From positions 583,636-647,635 of the forward strand of contig NZ_KI543236.1 in NCBI RefSeq assembly GCF_000496835.1: 64,000 nt of DNA. The letters run 5' to 3'. Below the pieces are notes generated by a model that was not told where the DNA came from, did not search any database, and saw only the letters and a program-made list of their open reading frames with translations. The translations under genes and the position numbers were made by a program. Positions within the stretch are counted from its first letter, which is position 1. Every line of letters starts with the position of its first letter. The DNA is from Thalassobacillus devorans MSP14. GTDB taxonomy: Bacteria > Bacillota > Bacilli > Bacillales > Halobacillaceae. Shown here piece after piece: positions 52,258 through 59,807 of the stretch.

Positions 52258-52800
52258 ATGCCGAGAGAATCGAAGCGCCAGAAATTGTTAGAAGCGGCTG
52301 CGCTGATTGTAACCGAACAGGGCAGTGATGCGCTGACACTGGATGCGGTTGCGAAACGAGCAGAAGTCAGCAAGGGCGGACTCTTGTATCACTTTTCAAC
52401 AAAGGAAGCGCTTGTCAAAGGGCTTGTCCAATATATGAATGATATCTATCGTGAAAATGTCGAAGAACTTGTGAAAAAAGATGATAAGGAAACCGGCAAA
52501 TGGGCGAGATCTTTCATTAATGTCATGCATGATAAAAGTGCGGAAAACAAAACGATCAGTGCCGGGATGCTGGCAGCTCAGGGTATCAATCCAAAGCTGC
52601 TCCAGCCCCTGCAGGACACCTATGCGGACTGGCAAAATTATATCGAGCACGATGGGATCGACCAGGTGGATGCGACGATTTTGCGTCTGGCCGTCGATGG
52701 TCTTTGGCTTTCGGAAATCTTCGGGCTTGGACCGCTGCCCCCAAAGTTACGGGAACAGGTGTTACAGCGATTAACCGAACTAACCTATGAATCGGAATAA
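52258..52800 (+). CDS. TetR/AcrR family transcriptional regulator
   Basis: 180 residues. The HTH domain (RQKLLEAAALIVTEQGSDAL, LDAVAKRAEVSKGGLLYHFS, TKEALVKGL) covers 5-50, and an all-helical ligand domain follows. ATG at 52258 is nine bases after GAGGGA. Divergent from brnQ and ending at a bidirectional terminator shared with the BCCT gene. It could control brnQ, or the carnitine module through the twin operators at 54449 and 54626. Confidence 0.85.
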   Translation: MPRESKRQKLLEAAALIVTEQGSDALTLDAVAKRAEVSKGGLLYHFSTKEALVKGLVQYMNDIYRENVEELVKKDDKETGKWARSFINVMHDKSAENKTISAGMLAAQGINPKLLQPLQDTYADWQNYIEHDGIDQVDATILRLAVDGLWLSEIFGLGPLPPKLREQVLQRLTELTYESE

Positions 52801-52842
52801 AAAAAGTCACCAGCTCTACTCGGAAGAGCTGGTGACTTTTTT
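52801..52842. terminator. Bidirectional terminator
   Basis: AAAGTCACCAGCTCT and AGAGCTGGTGACTTT with outer A and T runs. Confidence 0.88.
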
Positions 52843-52846
52843 ATTG

Positions 52847-54391
52847 TTAAGATGCTTCTTTTTCTGCTTCTTCTGCTTTTTCTCTGTCCTCATTCACCAT
52901 TCTGATGAAGGACCAGCCTAACATTGGCAGAATGATTAATAGTGGGAAACCACCGATGATACTGATGGTTTGCAGAGTTGTCAGTCCGCCCATGTTCATG
53001 AAAATCATTGGCAGGATGGATAGTGCCAATGCCCAGAATAGGCGGTTCCAGCGGAGCGGTTCTCCTTCAACATGCTTCTGGACGACCGAAGCGATGACGT
53101 AAGATCCGGAATCATACGTGGTTGATAAGAATATGGTCGCAAGCAGGACGAACACAATGATGGCGAGTGTGGCGAGCGGCAATTCGGTCAATGTGCCGAT
53201 GATGGCTGCTGGTGCTCCCTGCTGGTTCAATGTCTCGATGACCGGATATTGTCCGCTCAATTGCAAATACATGGAATAGTTTCCTAGAATACCGAAGAAC
53301 AGCACGGTACCGAGGCTGCCGAACAATACGGTGCCGAAAACAATCTGGCGGATGGTTCTTCCTTTGGAAATACGGGCGATGAATAGTCCGACGAATGGTG
53401 CATAGACAATCCACCATGCCCAATAGAAGACCGTCCATCCTTCAGGAAATCCGGTACGCTCGAACATGGCAAGATCGTTGAATGGTTCGGACCATGTACT
53501 CATCAGGAAGAAGTTGTCCATCATTCTTCCGAGTGCAGTGCCCGTTGATTCTGTGATGAAGGTCGTCGGTCCGACCGTAAACACGAAAATCAATAGGATG
53601 AAAGCAAGCCAAAGGTTGATATCACTCAGCCTGCGGATACCTTTTTGCAGTCCGGAGTAGGCACTGAGACCAAAAATCATGGTACAGAACATCAAAATGA
53701 TGGACTTGGTTGTCATGGTGTCCGGGATACCGATGAGGTGGTTCAGTCCGGCAGAGATGATTGGTGCAGATAGCGCGAGACCGGTTCCGCCTCCGCCAAG
53801 CAGACCGAACATGAACAGGATGTCAACGAGGCGACCTATCGGACCGTCGGTGTATTTTCCAAGTACCGGACGGCAGGCTTCGCTGATTTTGAATACTTTC
53901 GTTTTTTTCACAAAGAACATGTAGCCGATTGGCAGGGCAGGGATCGCGAACATCGCCCAGGCGATCGGTCCCCAGTGGAAAAATCCATAGGTGGCTGCCC
54001 ATTGGATCGCTTCCTTTGATCCGGGTTCCAGTCCAAACGGCGGACCTTCATAGTAGTAGGCCCATTCGATGACACCCCAGTACAGAATGCCGGTCCCGAT
54101 TCCACTCGTAAACAGCATCGCAGCCCAGGAGCTTGTTTTGAATTCGGGCTTCGTGTCTTTTTCCCCGAGCTTGATGTCCCCGTACCTGCTTGTTCCGATG
54201 AACATCAAAAATAGGAGCAGGGCCAGGCCCACGCCTAAAAATAAGAAACCTAATCGCTGTGTCATTATTTCATTAATGGATAAAACTACCTGTTTTCCTT
54301 GTGTTGGAAAAACGATTAGGGGCAGGGATACGAGCAATAATAAAGACAGCGCCCCTCCAAACGTTTTCCAATCCATGAGTTCTTTTCTCAA
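52847..54391 (-). CDS. BCCT family carnitine/betaine transporter
   Basis: 514 residues, twelve transmembrane helices. BCCT signatures: FTSGIGTGILYWGVIEWAYY and the tryptophan-rich helix FYWAWWIVYAPFVGLFIARI. The tail is acidic and charged (EDREKAEEAEKEAS). These carriers take up betaine, choline or carnitine, often driven by Na+ and for osmoprotection. Divergent from the carnitine degradation operon and under a matching operator, so carnitine is the best guess. TTG start six bases after AAAGGAGG. Confidence 0.88.
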   Translation of the reverse strand: MRKELMDWKTFGGALSLLLLVSLPLIVFPTQGKQVVLSINEIMTQRLGFLFLGVGLALLLFLMFIGTSRYGDIKLGEKDTKPEFKTSSWAAMLFTSGIGTGILYWGVIEWAYYYEGPPFGLEPGSKEAIQWAATYGFFHWGPIAWAMFAIPALPIGYMFFVKKTKVFKISEACRPVLGKYTDGPIGRLVDILFMFGLLGGGGTGLALSAPIISAGLNHLIGIPDTMTTKSIILMFCTMIFGLSAYSGLQKGIRRLSDINLWLAFILLIFVFTVGPTTFITESTGTALGRMMDNFFLMSTWSEPFNDLAMFERTGFPEGWTVFYWAWWIVYAPFVGLFIARISKGRTIRQIVFGTVLFGSLGTVLFFGILGNYSMYLQLSGQYPVIETLNQQGAPAAIIGTLTELPLATLAIIVFVLLATIFLSTTYDSGSYVIASVVQKHVEGEPLRWNRLFWALALSILPMIFMNMGGLTTLQTISIIGGFPLLIILPMLGWSFIRMVNEDREKAEEAEKEAS

Positions 54392-54443
54392 AAGAATCCT
54401 CCTTTATTTGTTGAAATTACTTCTGCTTTAATCGACATTTAAA

Positions 54444-54472
54444 ACTGTACAATCCAGACGGTATTCTTTCAA
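54444..54472 (-). promoter_or_regulatory. BCCT gene promoter with internal operator
   Basis: Minus strand TTGAAA (54472-54467), a 17-base spacer, TACAGT (54449-54444). The spacer carries ACCGTCTGGATTGT, nearly identical to the spacer of the divergent promoter at 54616. Confidence 0.7.
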
Positions 54473-54615
54473 AGATGATATAAGGCAGGAAACAGGAGGA
54501 TAGAGTATCTTAGTATATATGCACGGAGTTCAATTGCTTAAATAGCTAATTTTGCTGATTAATATGGATGTGTGGATATAGGGGTGGGTTTAGAGATCTT
54601 TTTTTAAAAAATGAT

Positions 54616-54644
54616 TTGAATATTAACAGTCCGGATGGTATAGT
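54616..54644 (+). promoter_or_regulatory. Carnitine operon promoter with internal operator
   Basis: TTGAAT (54616-54621), a 17-base spacer, TATAGT (54639-54644). The spacer holds ACAGTCCGGATGGT, centred on the palindrome TCCGGA. Confidence 0.72.
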
Positions 54645-54691
54645 TTTAACGGAATCGAAAACAACGTTCACCTTTTGAAGGAGGAATTGTC

Positions 54692-55582
54692 ATGAAGAAT
54701 AAAGTAATCCTTACTTCTGCCGTAACAGGCGCAGGAGATACGATAAAGAAAAACCCGCATGTGCCTGTAACACCAAAGGAAATTGCGGAGTCAGCAATAG
54801 AATCCGCGAAAGCAGGCGCGACGGTTGCCCATGTGCATGCCCGCGATCCTGAAACTGGCGGTATCAGTCATAATGTCGAGCATTACCGTGAGATTGTCGA
54901 CCGTATCCGTGATTCAGAAACCGATGTAATCATCAATATCACTTCCGGTGGTGGCGGCGACTTCATCCCAAGCCTGAACACGCCGGCAGCAGGCGGAGAT
55001 GGTACAGATATCCAGACGCCTGCCGAGCGTCATGAACCGGTTGGCGAACTGCTTCCGGAAATGTGCACGCTTGACTGTGGTAGTACCAATTTTGGCGACA
55101 TGATCTATATGAGCCCGACAGACTGGCTGCGGGATCAGGCGAAGCTTATCCAGGAAAGTGGTGTCAAGCCGGAGCTGGAATGCTTTGATACCGGCCATGT
55201 CCGCTTTGCCAATCAATTAGTAGAAGAGGGGCTGATTGATGGCGATCCGATGTATCAGTTCTGCCTTGGTATTCCTTGGGGAGCAGCGGCTGATGTAGAA
55301 ACCATGTCTTATATGAAAAATCGCATTCCGGATAATGCGCACTGGTCCGCATTCGGAATCGGACGGATGCAGATGCCGATGGCTTCTCAGTCCGCACTTC
55401 TTGGCGGCAACGTACGTGTCGGACTCGAAGATAATATCTATTTATCCAAAGGCGTGGTAGCTAAAAACGAACAGCTTGTCGATAAAGCTGTGACGATGCT
55501 GAACGGCCTGGACTTAGAGCCAATGACACCACAGGAAGCAAGAGAATTGTTGAATCTACGTAATCCGAACGGGGGTAAATAA
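54692..55582 (+). CDS. cdhC: BKACE-family 3-dehydrocarnitine cleavage enzyme (DUF849)
   Basis: 296-residue TIM-barrel beta-keto acid cleavage enzyme. Motifs: VILTSAVTGAGDT, the Zn-binding AHVHARDPETGG (His 48 and 50), INITSGGGGDF, PELECFDTGH and HWSAFGIGRMQMP. BKACE enzymes transfer a ketoacid's acetyl part to an acyl-CoA. With carnitine dehydrogenase and a thioesterase next to it, the expected reaction is 3-dehydrocarnitine plus acetyl-CoA giving betainyl-CoA and acetoacetate. First gene of the operon, site GAAGGAGGAATTGTC. Substrate is inferred from the operon; the symbol follows Pseudomonas usage. Confidence 0.82.
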   Translation: MKNKVILTSAVTGAGDTIKKNPHVPVTPKEIAESAIESAKAGATVAHVHARDPETGGISHNVEHYREIVDRIRDSETDVIINITSGGGGDFIPSLNTPAAGGDGTDIQTPAERHEPVGELLPEMCTLDCGSTNFGDMIYMSPTDWLRDQAKLIQESGVKPELECFDTGHVRFANQLVEEGLIDGDPMYQFCLGIPWGAAADVETMSYMKNRIPDNAHWSAFGIGRMQMPMASQSALLGGNVRVGLEDNIYLSKGVVAKNEQLVDKAVTMLNGLDLEPMTPQEARELLNLRNPNGGK

Positions 55583-55583
55583 C

Positions 55584-56537
55584 ATGGCAGTACAAAAAGC
55601 AGCAGTAGTCGGAACAGGAGTTATTGGAACAGGCTGGATTGTCCGGATGCTCGCCAACGGATATGACGTCGTTGCGACAGATCCTGCAGAGGGTGCAGAA
55701 GCACGCATGCGAAAGGCCGTTGAACAGGCATGGCCGTATGCGGAACAGCTGGGGTTAGCGGAAGGTGCCTCAAAGGACCGTCTCACGTTTGAAAAAGATT
55801 TGGCGGAAGCGGTGAAAGATGCCGATATGATCCAGGAAAACGTCCCGGAAGTGGAAGAACTGAAACAGCGTGTACTTCAGGATATCGATCGTCATGCCAA
55901 GCCGGATGCGCTGATTGGCTCCAGCACGTCAGGGATCATGCCATCTGAACTGCAGGCAAACCTGCAGTATCCGGAGCGGTTCGTCGTGGCGCACCCTTTC
56001 CATCCGGTTTATATTTTGCCATTGGTGGAAGTCGTACCAGGAAAACAGACGACGACGGAGAATACAGATAAGGCGAAGGCTTTTTACGAAGCAATCCAGA
56101 TGCGCGTCCTATTGGTTCGTCATGAAATTGAAGGACATATCGCAGACCGCCTGATTGAAGCAATCTGGCGCGAGTCACTTCATATTGTCAATGAAGGAAT
56201 CGCAACAACCGAAGAGGTGGACAAAGCGTTCACCCACGGAGCTGGCATGCGCTATGCCCAATATGGGCCGTTCTTGACCTTCCATTTAGCCGGCGGGGAA
56301 GGCGGCATGCGCCATATGCTCAAGCAGTTCGGTCCGGCATTGAAAAAACCATGGACGAAGCTGGAAGCCCCGGAACTTACAGATGAGCTGTACGATAAAG
56401 TCGTATCGGGATGTGAAGAGCAGTCGAACGGCATGTCCATGAGTGAACTGGATCAGCACCGTAACGAATTTTTGGTCAAATTATATGATCTGGTTCAGGA
56501 ATACTGGCCAAAAGAAACAGAAAAAACACGCGTGTAA
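55584..56537 (+). CDS. cdhA: L-carnitine 3-dehydrogenase
   Basis: 317 residues of the 3-hydroxyacyl-CoA dehydrogenase family. The NAD-binding fold is at the N-terminus (VVGTGVIGTGWIVRMLANGY, then Asp in VATDPAEG), NVPEVEELKQ follows, and the catalytic His is in VAHPFHPVYILPLVEVV. The usual length for L-carnitine dehydrogenase (EC 1.1.1.108) is about 320. It oxidises L-carnitine to 3-dehydrocarnitine. It begins one base after the upstream stop, so translation is coupled. Confidence 0.83.
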   Translation: MAVQKAAVVGTGVIGTGWIVRMLANGYDVVATDPAEGAEARMRKAVEQAWPYAEQLGLAEGASKDRLTFEKDLAEAVKDADMIQENVPEVEELKQRVLQDIDRHAKPDALIGSSTSGIMPSELQANLQYPERFVVAHPFHPVYILPLVEVVPGKQTTTENTDKAKAFYEAIQMRVLLVRHEIEGHIADRLIEAIWRESLHIVNEGIATTEEVDKAFTHGAGMRYAQYGPFLTFHLAGGEGGMRHMLKQFGPALKKPWTKLEAPELTDELYDKVVSGCEEQSNGMSMSELDQHRNEFLVKLYDLVQEYWPKETEKTRV

Positions 56538-56550
56538 GGAGGGTGGCTTC

Positions 56551-57015
56551 ATGGATTTTCGTTTTCAACAGACCGTTCCTGCAGCTTGGGTGGATTATAA
56601 TGGTCATATGAACGATGCAGAATATAACCGCGCGTTCAGCCAGGCGACCGATGCGTTCATCGATCATATCGGTTTAGATGAAGCGGCTCGCAGTGAGTAT
56701 AATTACACGATTTTCACACTCGAAACCCATATTTGCTACCTGCAGGAGATGAAAGAGGGACAAGCGTTCGAAATTACTTTCCGTGTGCTTGATTATGACC
56801 AGAAGCGGATCCATTTGTTTTTATCAATGTACAATGCGGCTGGCGATCTCGTAGCGACCTTGGAAGAAATGCTGATGGGGATAGACGTGAATGAAGGACG
56901 AGGCGCTCCTTTTCCTGAGCAGATCGAAGAAAAAATAGCGGATATCTTTAAAGAGCAAAAAGGATTGGAAAAGCCGAAACAAGCTGGAAGAGTCATTGGT
57001 ATAAGAAGAAAATAG
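56551..57015 (+). CDS. cdhB: Hotdog-fold thioesterase, probable betainyl-CoA thioesterase
   Basis: 154 residues of the 4-hydroxybenzoyl-CoA thioesterase type: VPAAWVDYNGHMNDAEYNRA carries the catalytic-type Asp, and FTLETHICYLQEMKEGQAFE and the ATLEEMLMGID strand follow. Third gene of the carnitine operon, 13 bases after cdhA, ATG at 56551 behind GTAAGGAGGGTGGCTTC. Expected to release glycine betaine from betainyl-CoA. Confidence 0.83.
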   Translation: MDFRFQQTVPAAWVDYNGHMNDAEYNRAFSQATDAFIDHIGLDEAARSEYNYTIFTLETHICYLQEMKEGQAFEITFRVLDYDQKRIHLFLSMYNAAGDLVATLEEMLMGIDVNEGRGAPFPEQIEEKIADIFKEQKGLEKPKQAGRVIGIRRK

Positions 57016-57022
57016 GAACAAG

Positions 57023-57070
57023 AAAAACAGACGCCTTTCCCCTTGCTTTGGGGATAAGGCGTCTGTTTTT
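57023..57070 (+). terminator. Terminator of the carnitine operon
   Basis: AAAAACAGACGCCTT and AAGGCGTCTGTTTTT enclose a second small stem CCCC/GGGG, then T. Confidence 0.88.
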
Positions 57071-57245
57071 AATGAGCTCGACACATTTTTGGTTAGGAAG
57101 GAACTTGGTGCCGTTAGGGAAGAAGTTATCCTCGTTAAGGCAGAGGTATTGTTGATATATAGCTGAATCTTGTCCATGTCATCGACATAGTGGTTCAGCT
57201 CGCTTTCCTGGTCAGTCGGACAAGGGTAGCACCTGAACTTAAAAA

Positions 57246-57962
57246 TTAACCGAAACTATTGAAGCTTTGCCTCTTTAATACATTTACAACAATACCTCCG
57301 ATTTGTCTGCCTAATCTTAATCCTTCATCATTATCCACTTTGAAATGTACGCCGGCATATAGCCGTGACATAGCGCATTGCTCCATCGTGTTCTTTATAT
57401 CGGTTGCATCTGCCGGAAATACATAACTTAATATCGCATCTGCACATCCTGCCACCGTGGCATGAGCCGAAGGGTAGGCGGGAAATCGGGGTGTAGGAAG
57501 AATTGGGGTGATGTTCCGGCCGTATTGATTGGGGCGCGCTACATCCCAAAGGTATTTCAAATACCATGAAATCACAAAGGAATCATTAATTCCAGCATGA
57601 AAATAAGCCAGGATTCTAGCGATATAGGGGGATCCTAGTCTGTATTTTTTTGCTAAATGGAAGATGATCGGGGTCATGTTTTCCGTTGTTTCGGAGTTTC
57701 CCCAGTAGTTTGCGATTTGAATTTGTTGGGGTGTCAGGCGTGATAACGTTTGTTCCACCAGCAATAGTTCGCTATCCCAATTAACTCCAGAAGGGTTTTT
57801 AATTTCCCAATTAATCTGGTTTCCTAAAGGATCGAGAAAGGACTTGGTTTCTCCCCTGGAAATAAAAAACATTGGGTAATACGCTGCTGAAGGATAAGGT
57901 GTCGGCGGACTTTGCTCACCTTGGTAAGGATATGCTGACCACCTTCTGTAAGTAGTTCTCAT
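57246..57962 (-). CDS. Vanadium-dependent haloperoxidase / PAP2-type protein
   Basis: 238 residues with the vanadate/phosphate pocket of the superfamily: KYLWDVARPNQYG (Arg), PAYPSAHATVAG (Ser and His), and SRLYAGVHFKVDNDEG (Arg and the acid-base His). There is no signal peptide or clear membrane helix, so it is probably a soluble haloperoxidase-like or acid-phosphatase-like protein. ATG at 57962 is served by AGGGGATGAAACA. The N-terminus is Tyr/Pro-rich. Substrate not determined. Confidence 0.8.
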   Translation of the reverse strand: MRTTYRRWSAYPYQGEQSPPTPYPSAAYYPMFFISRGETKSFLDPLGNQINWEIKNPSGVNWDSELLLVEQTLSRLTPQQIQIANYWGNSETTENMTPIIFHLAKKYRLGSPYIARILAYFHAGINDSFVISWYLKYLWDVARPNQYGRNITPILPTPRFPAYPSAHATVAGCADAILSYVFPADATDIKNTMEQCAMSRLYAGVHFKVDNDEGLRLGRQIGGIVVNVLKRQSFNSFG

Positions 57963-58159
57963 TGTTTCATCCCCTAACATTTTCTACTTATTGCCTAAAA
58001 ATATATGGGGGAACGGGAAGAATAAGAACCTTGATGTTGAAAGAAGGCCGGTGAATGGCCAACGAGCGTAGCGGGCTTTTTGCTGGCATTCTTTTTTGCA
58101 GAAGAGTAAAATCTTAGTTTAATAGTGTTTCAACGAATAAAGAAGGGTGTTTGAAAGTC

Positions 58160-59368
58160 ATGTTACATAATCCAACTGGAAAAGAGCGTATCGGGCTGGC
58201 ATTATTGCTCGGCATGCTTGGGGTTTTAGGTCCCCTGAACATAGATATGTATTTACCGAGTTTCCCTGGTATTGCTGATGATTTTGGGACGAGCGCCTCG
58301 TTTGTACAACTCAGTTTGACCACCTGTCTGATCGGTCTTGCCGTAGGTCAAATTGTTGTTGGTCCGATCAGTGATTCGCAGGGAAGAAGAAGACCGCTTC
58401 TGGTATTTATTTTCCTGTTTGCGTTGGCATCGCTTTTATGTGCTCTGGCTCCGAATATTTACATATTTGTGATTGCCCGGTTTTTACAAGGTTTTACCGC
58501 TTCGGCTGGCGTTGTTTTATCACGGGCTGTCGTACGGGATGTTTTTAGTGGCAGGGACCTGACGAAATTCTTCGCACTCTTGATGGTCATTAATGCGACC
58601 GCACCGATGATTGCACCAATGACAGGGGGAGCAATCCTGCTGTTGCCATTTGCCTCGTGGAGTACAATTTTTTATTTCTTATTTTTAGTCGGCCTTATCA
58701 TTGTCCTTACCATGTATATTAAATTACCGGAAACACTGCCAAAAGAAAAACGAATTCCAAGTAAGCTTGGGGAAACGATTCGTACGATCGGCCGGCTGCT
58801 GAAGGACCGTTCCTTCATCGGTTATGCGTTGACGATCGGATTTGTTCATGGTGGCAGTTTCGCCTATGTCTCTGGGACTCCCTTTGTTTATCAGGGCATC
58901 TATGATGTCTCCCCGCAGGTTTTCAGCATCCTGTTCGGAATTAATGGACTTGCCATTATTTCCGGCAGTGCTATTATCGGGCGCCTGGGTGGTATCATAC
59001 ACGAAAGGAGCCTGCTGCGAGCTGCTGTCCTCATTGCCGTGAGCGCTACTTCTTTCCTCCTGATCATGACCATCATCGAAGGACCGCTGGCAACATTGGT
59101 AATTCCGATATTTATTTATATGACGTCCATGGGGATGATACTGACAAGCACGTTTACGCTTGCGATGGAGTATCAGGGGCATCGTGCAGGAAGCGCGAGT
59201 GCCGTGTTAGGCATGCTTCCGTTATTGTTCGGATCGCTTGTTTCTCCTCTTGTCGGCATCGATGAATCGACCGCTGTACCGATGGGGGCCACTTTATTCA
59301 TAACAGCTTCGATCGGCTGTGTGGTGTTTTTTACATTGACGAAGAAAAAACAAACGGTGGCAGCTTAG
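58160..59368 (+). CDS. Bcr/CflA family multidrug efflux MFS transporter
   Basis: 402 residues and twelve transmembrane helices. Bcr/CflA hallmarks: GPLNIDMYLPSFPGIADDF in helix 1, GQIVVGPISDSQGRRRPLL between helices 2 and 3, ARFLQGFTASAGVVLSRAVV, and MIAPMTGGAI. Drug:proton antiporter in the cell membrane. ATG at 58160 is 11 bases after AGAAGGGTG; the TTG at 58151 almost overlaps it. A GTGCCTG repeat follows. Confidence 0.88.
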   Translation: MLHNPTGKERIGLALLLGMLGVLGPLNIDMYLPSFPGIADDFGTSASFVQLSLTTCLIGLAVGQIVVGPISDSQGRRRPLLVFIFLFALASLLCALAPNIYIFVIARFLQGFTASAGVVLSRAVVRDVFSGRDLTKFFALLMVINATAPMIAPMTGGAILLLPFASWSTIFYFLFLVGLIIVLTMYIKLPETLPKEKRIPSKLGETIRTIGRLLKDRSFIGYALTIGFVHGGSFAYVSGTPFVYQGIYDVSPQVFSILFGINGLAIISGSAIIGRLGGIIHERSLLRAAVLIAVSATSFLLIMTIIEGPLATLVIPIFIYMTSMGMILTSTFTLAMEYQGHRAGSASAVLGMLPLLFGSLVSPLVGIDESTAVPMGATLFITASIGCVVFFTLTKKKQTVAA

Positions 59369-59381
59369 TGTTGTCAAAAAT

Positions 59382-59420
59382 AAAGTGCCTGTCCCTGTTT
59401 AATGATGGGCAGGCACTTTA
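59382..59420. repeat. GTGCCTG palindromic repeat, copy 7 (short form)
   Basis: AAAGTGCCTGTCCC and GGGCAGGCACTTTA with only an 11-base loop. It directly follows the MFS gene and is a possible terminator. Confidence 0.8.
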
Positions 59421-59807
59421 AATTTACTATTTGAGCTTGAATTTTCTGGCTTATCTCCGCTATGTTCCGCCCTAACGCAGGGGTGTTGTTTGAAACATAG
59501 GCTTTGATTAAAGCCAGCAATGCCCCCTTATAAATGGAAATTCCACCATATTTTCCCGTAAACCGTCCATCCAATGAGTGGAATTAGGAGACCTGAACAG
59601 GCTGTTCTAATTATGACATCTTAGCTTGACGGGAGTTCAGCATATCCTCTCACTCCTTTAGCATAGTAGACCAAATAAGAGAAACAATAGGTTTGTCATC
59701 ACCTGTGCGACAAAGTTAGTTTTCATTGTCATTGAATGCGCCTACATTACTCCACTATGATGAAGTTAGAACGAAATTATGATTATTTTATTGAAAGGAA
59801 GAGTATA
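59421..59807. other. Intergenic region before the mannitol operon
   Basis: No convincing gene. A 66-codon minus frame at 59374-59574 includes translated repeat sequence and has no good site. The right part carries the probable mtl operator. Confidence 0.45.
59692..59714. promoter_or_regulatory. Possible MtlR operator
   Basis: TTTGTC-N11-GACAAA, perfect six-base arms, about 95 bases before mtlA. Known MtlR sites in Bacilli are also TTGTC-type inverted repeats. Confidence 0.45.

Noticed and set aside
56824-57240. Minus-strand frame after the carnitine operon
   Set aside because: It runs through the terminator and the thioesterase gene. Composition is not gene-like and no start has a site.
59374-59574. 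66-codon minus-strand frame
   Set aside because: Its last third is translated GTGCCTG repeat, there is no ribosome site, and no family is recognised. It may be a remnant.
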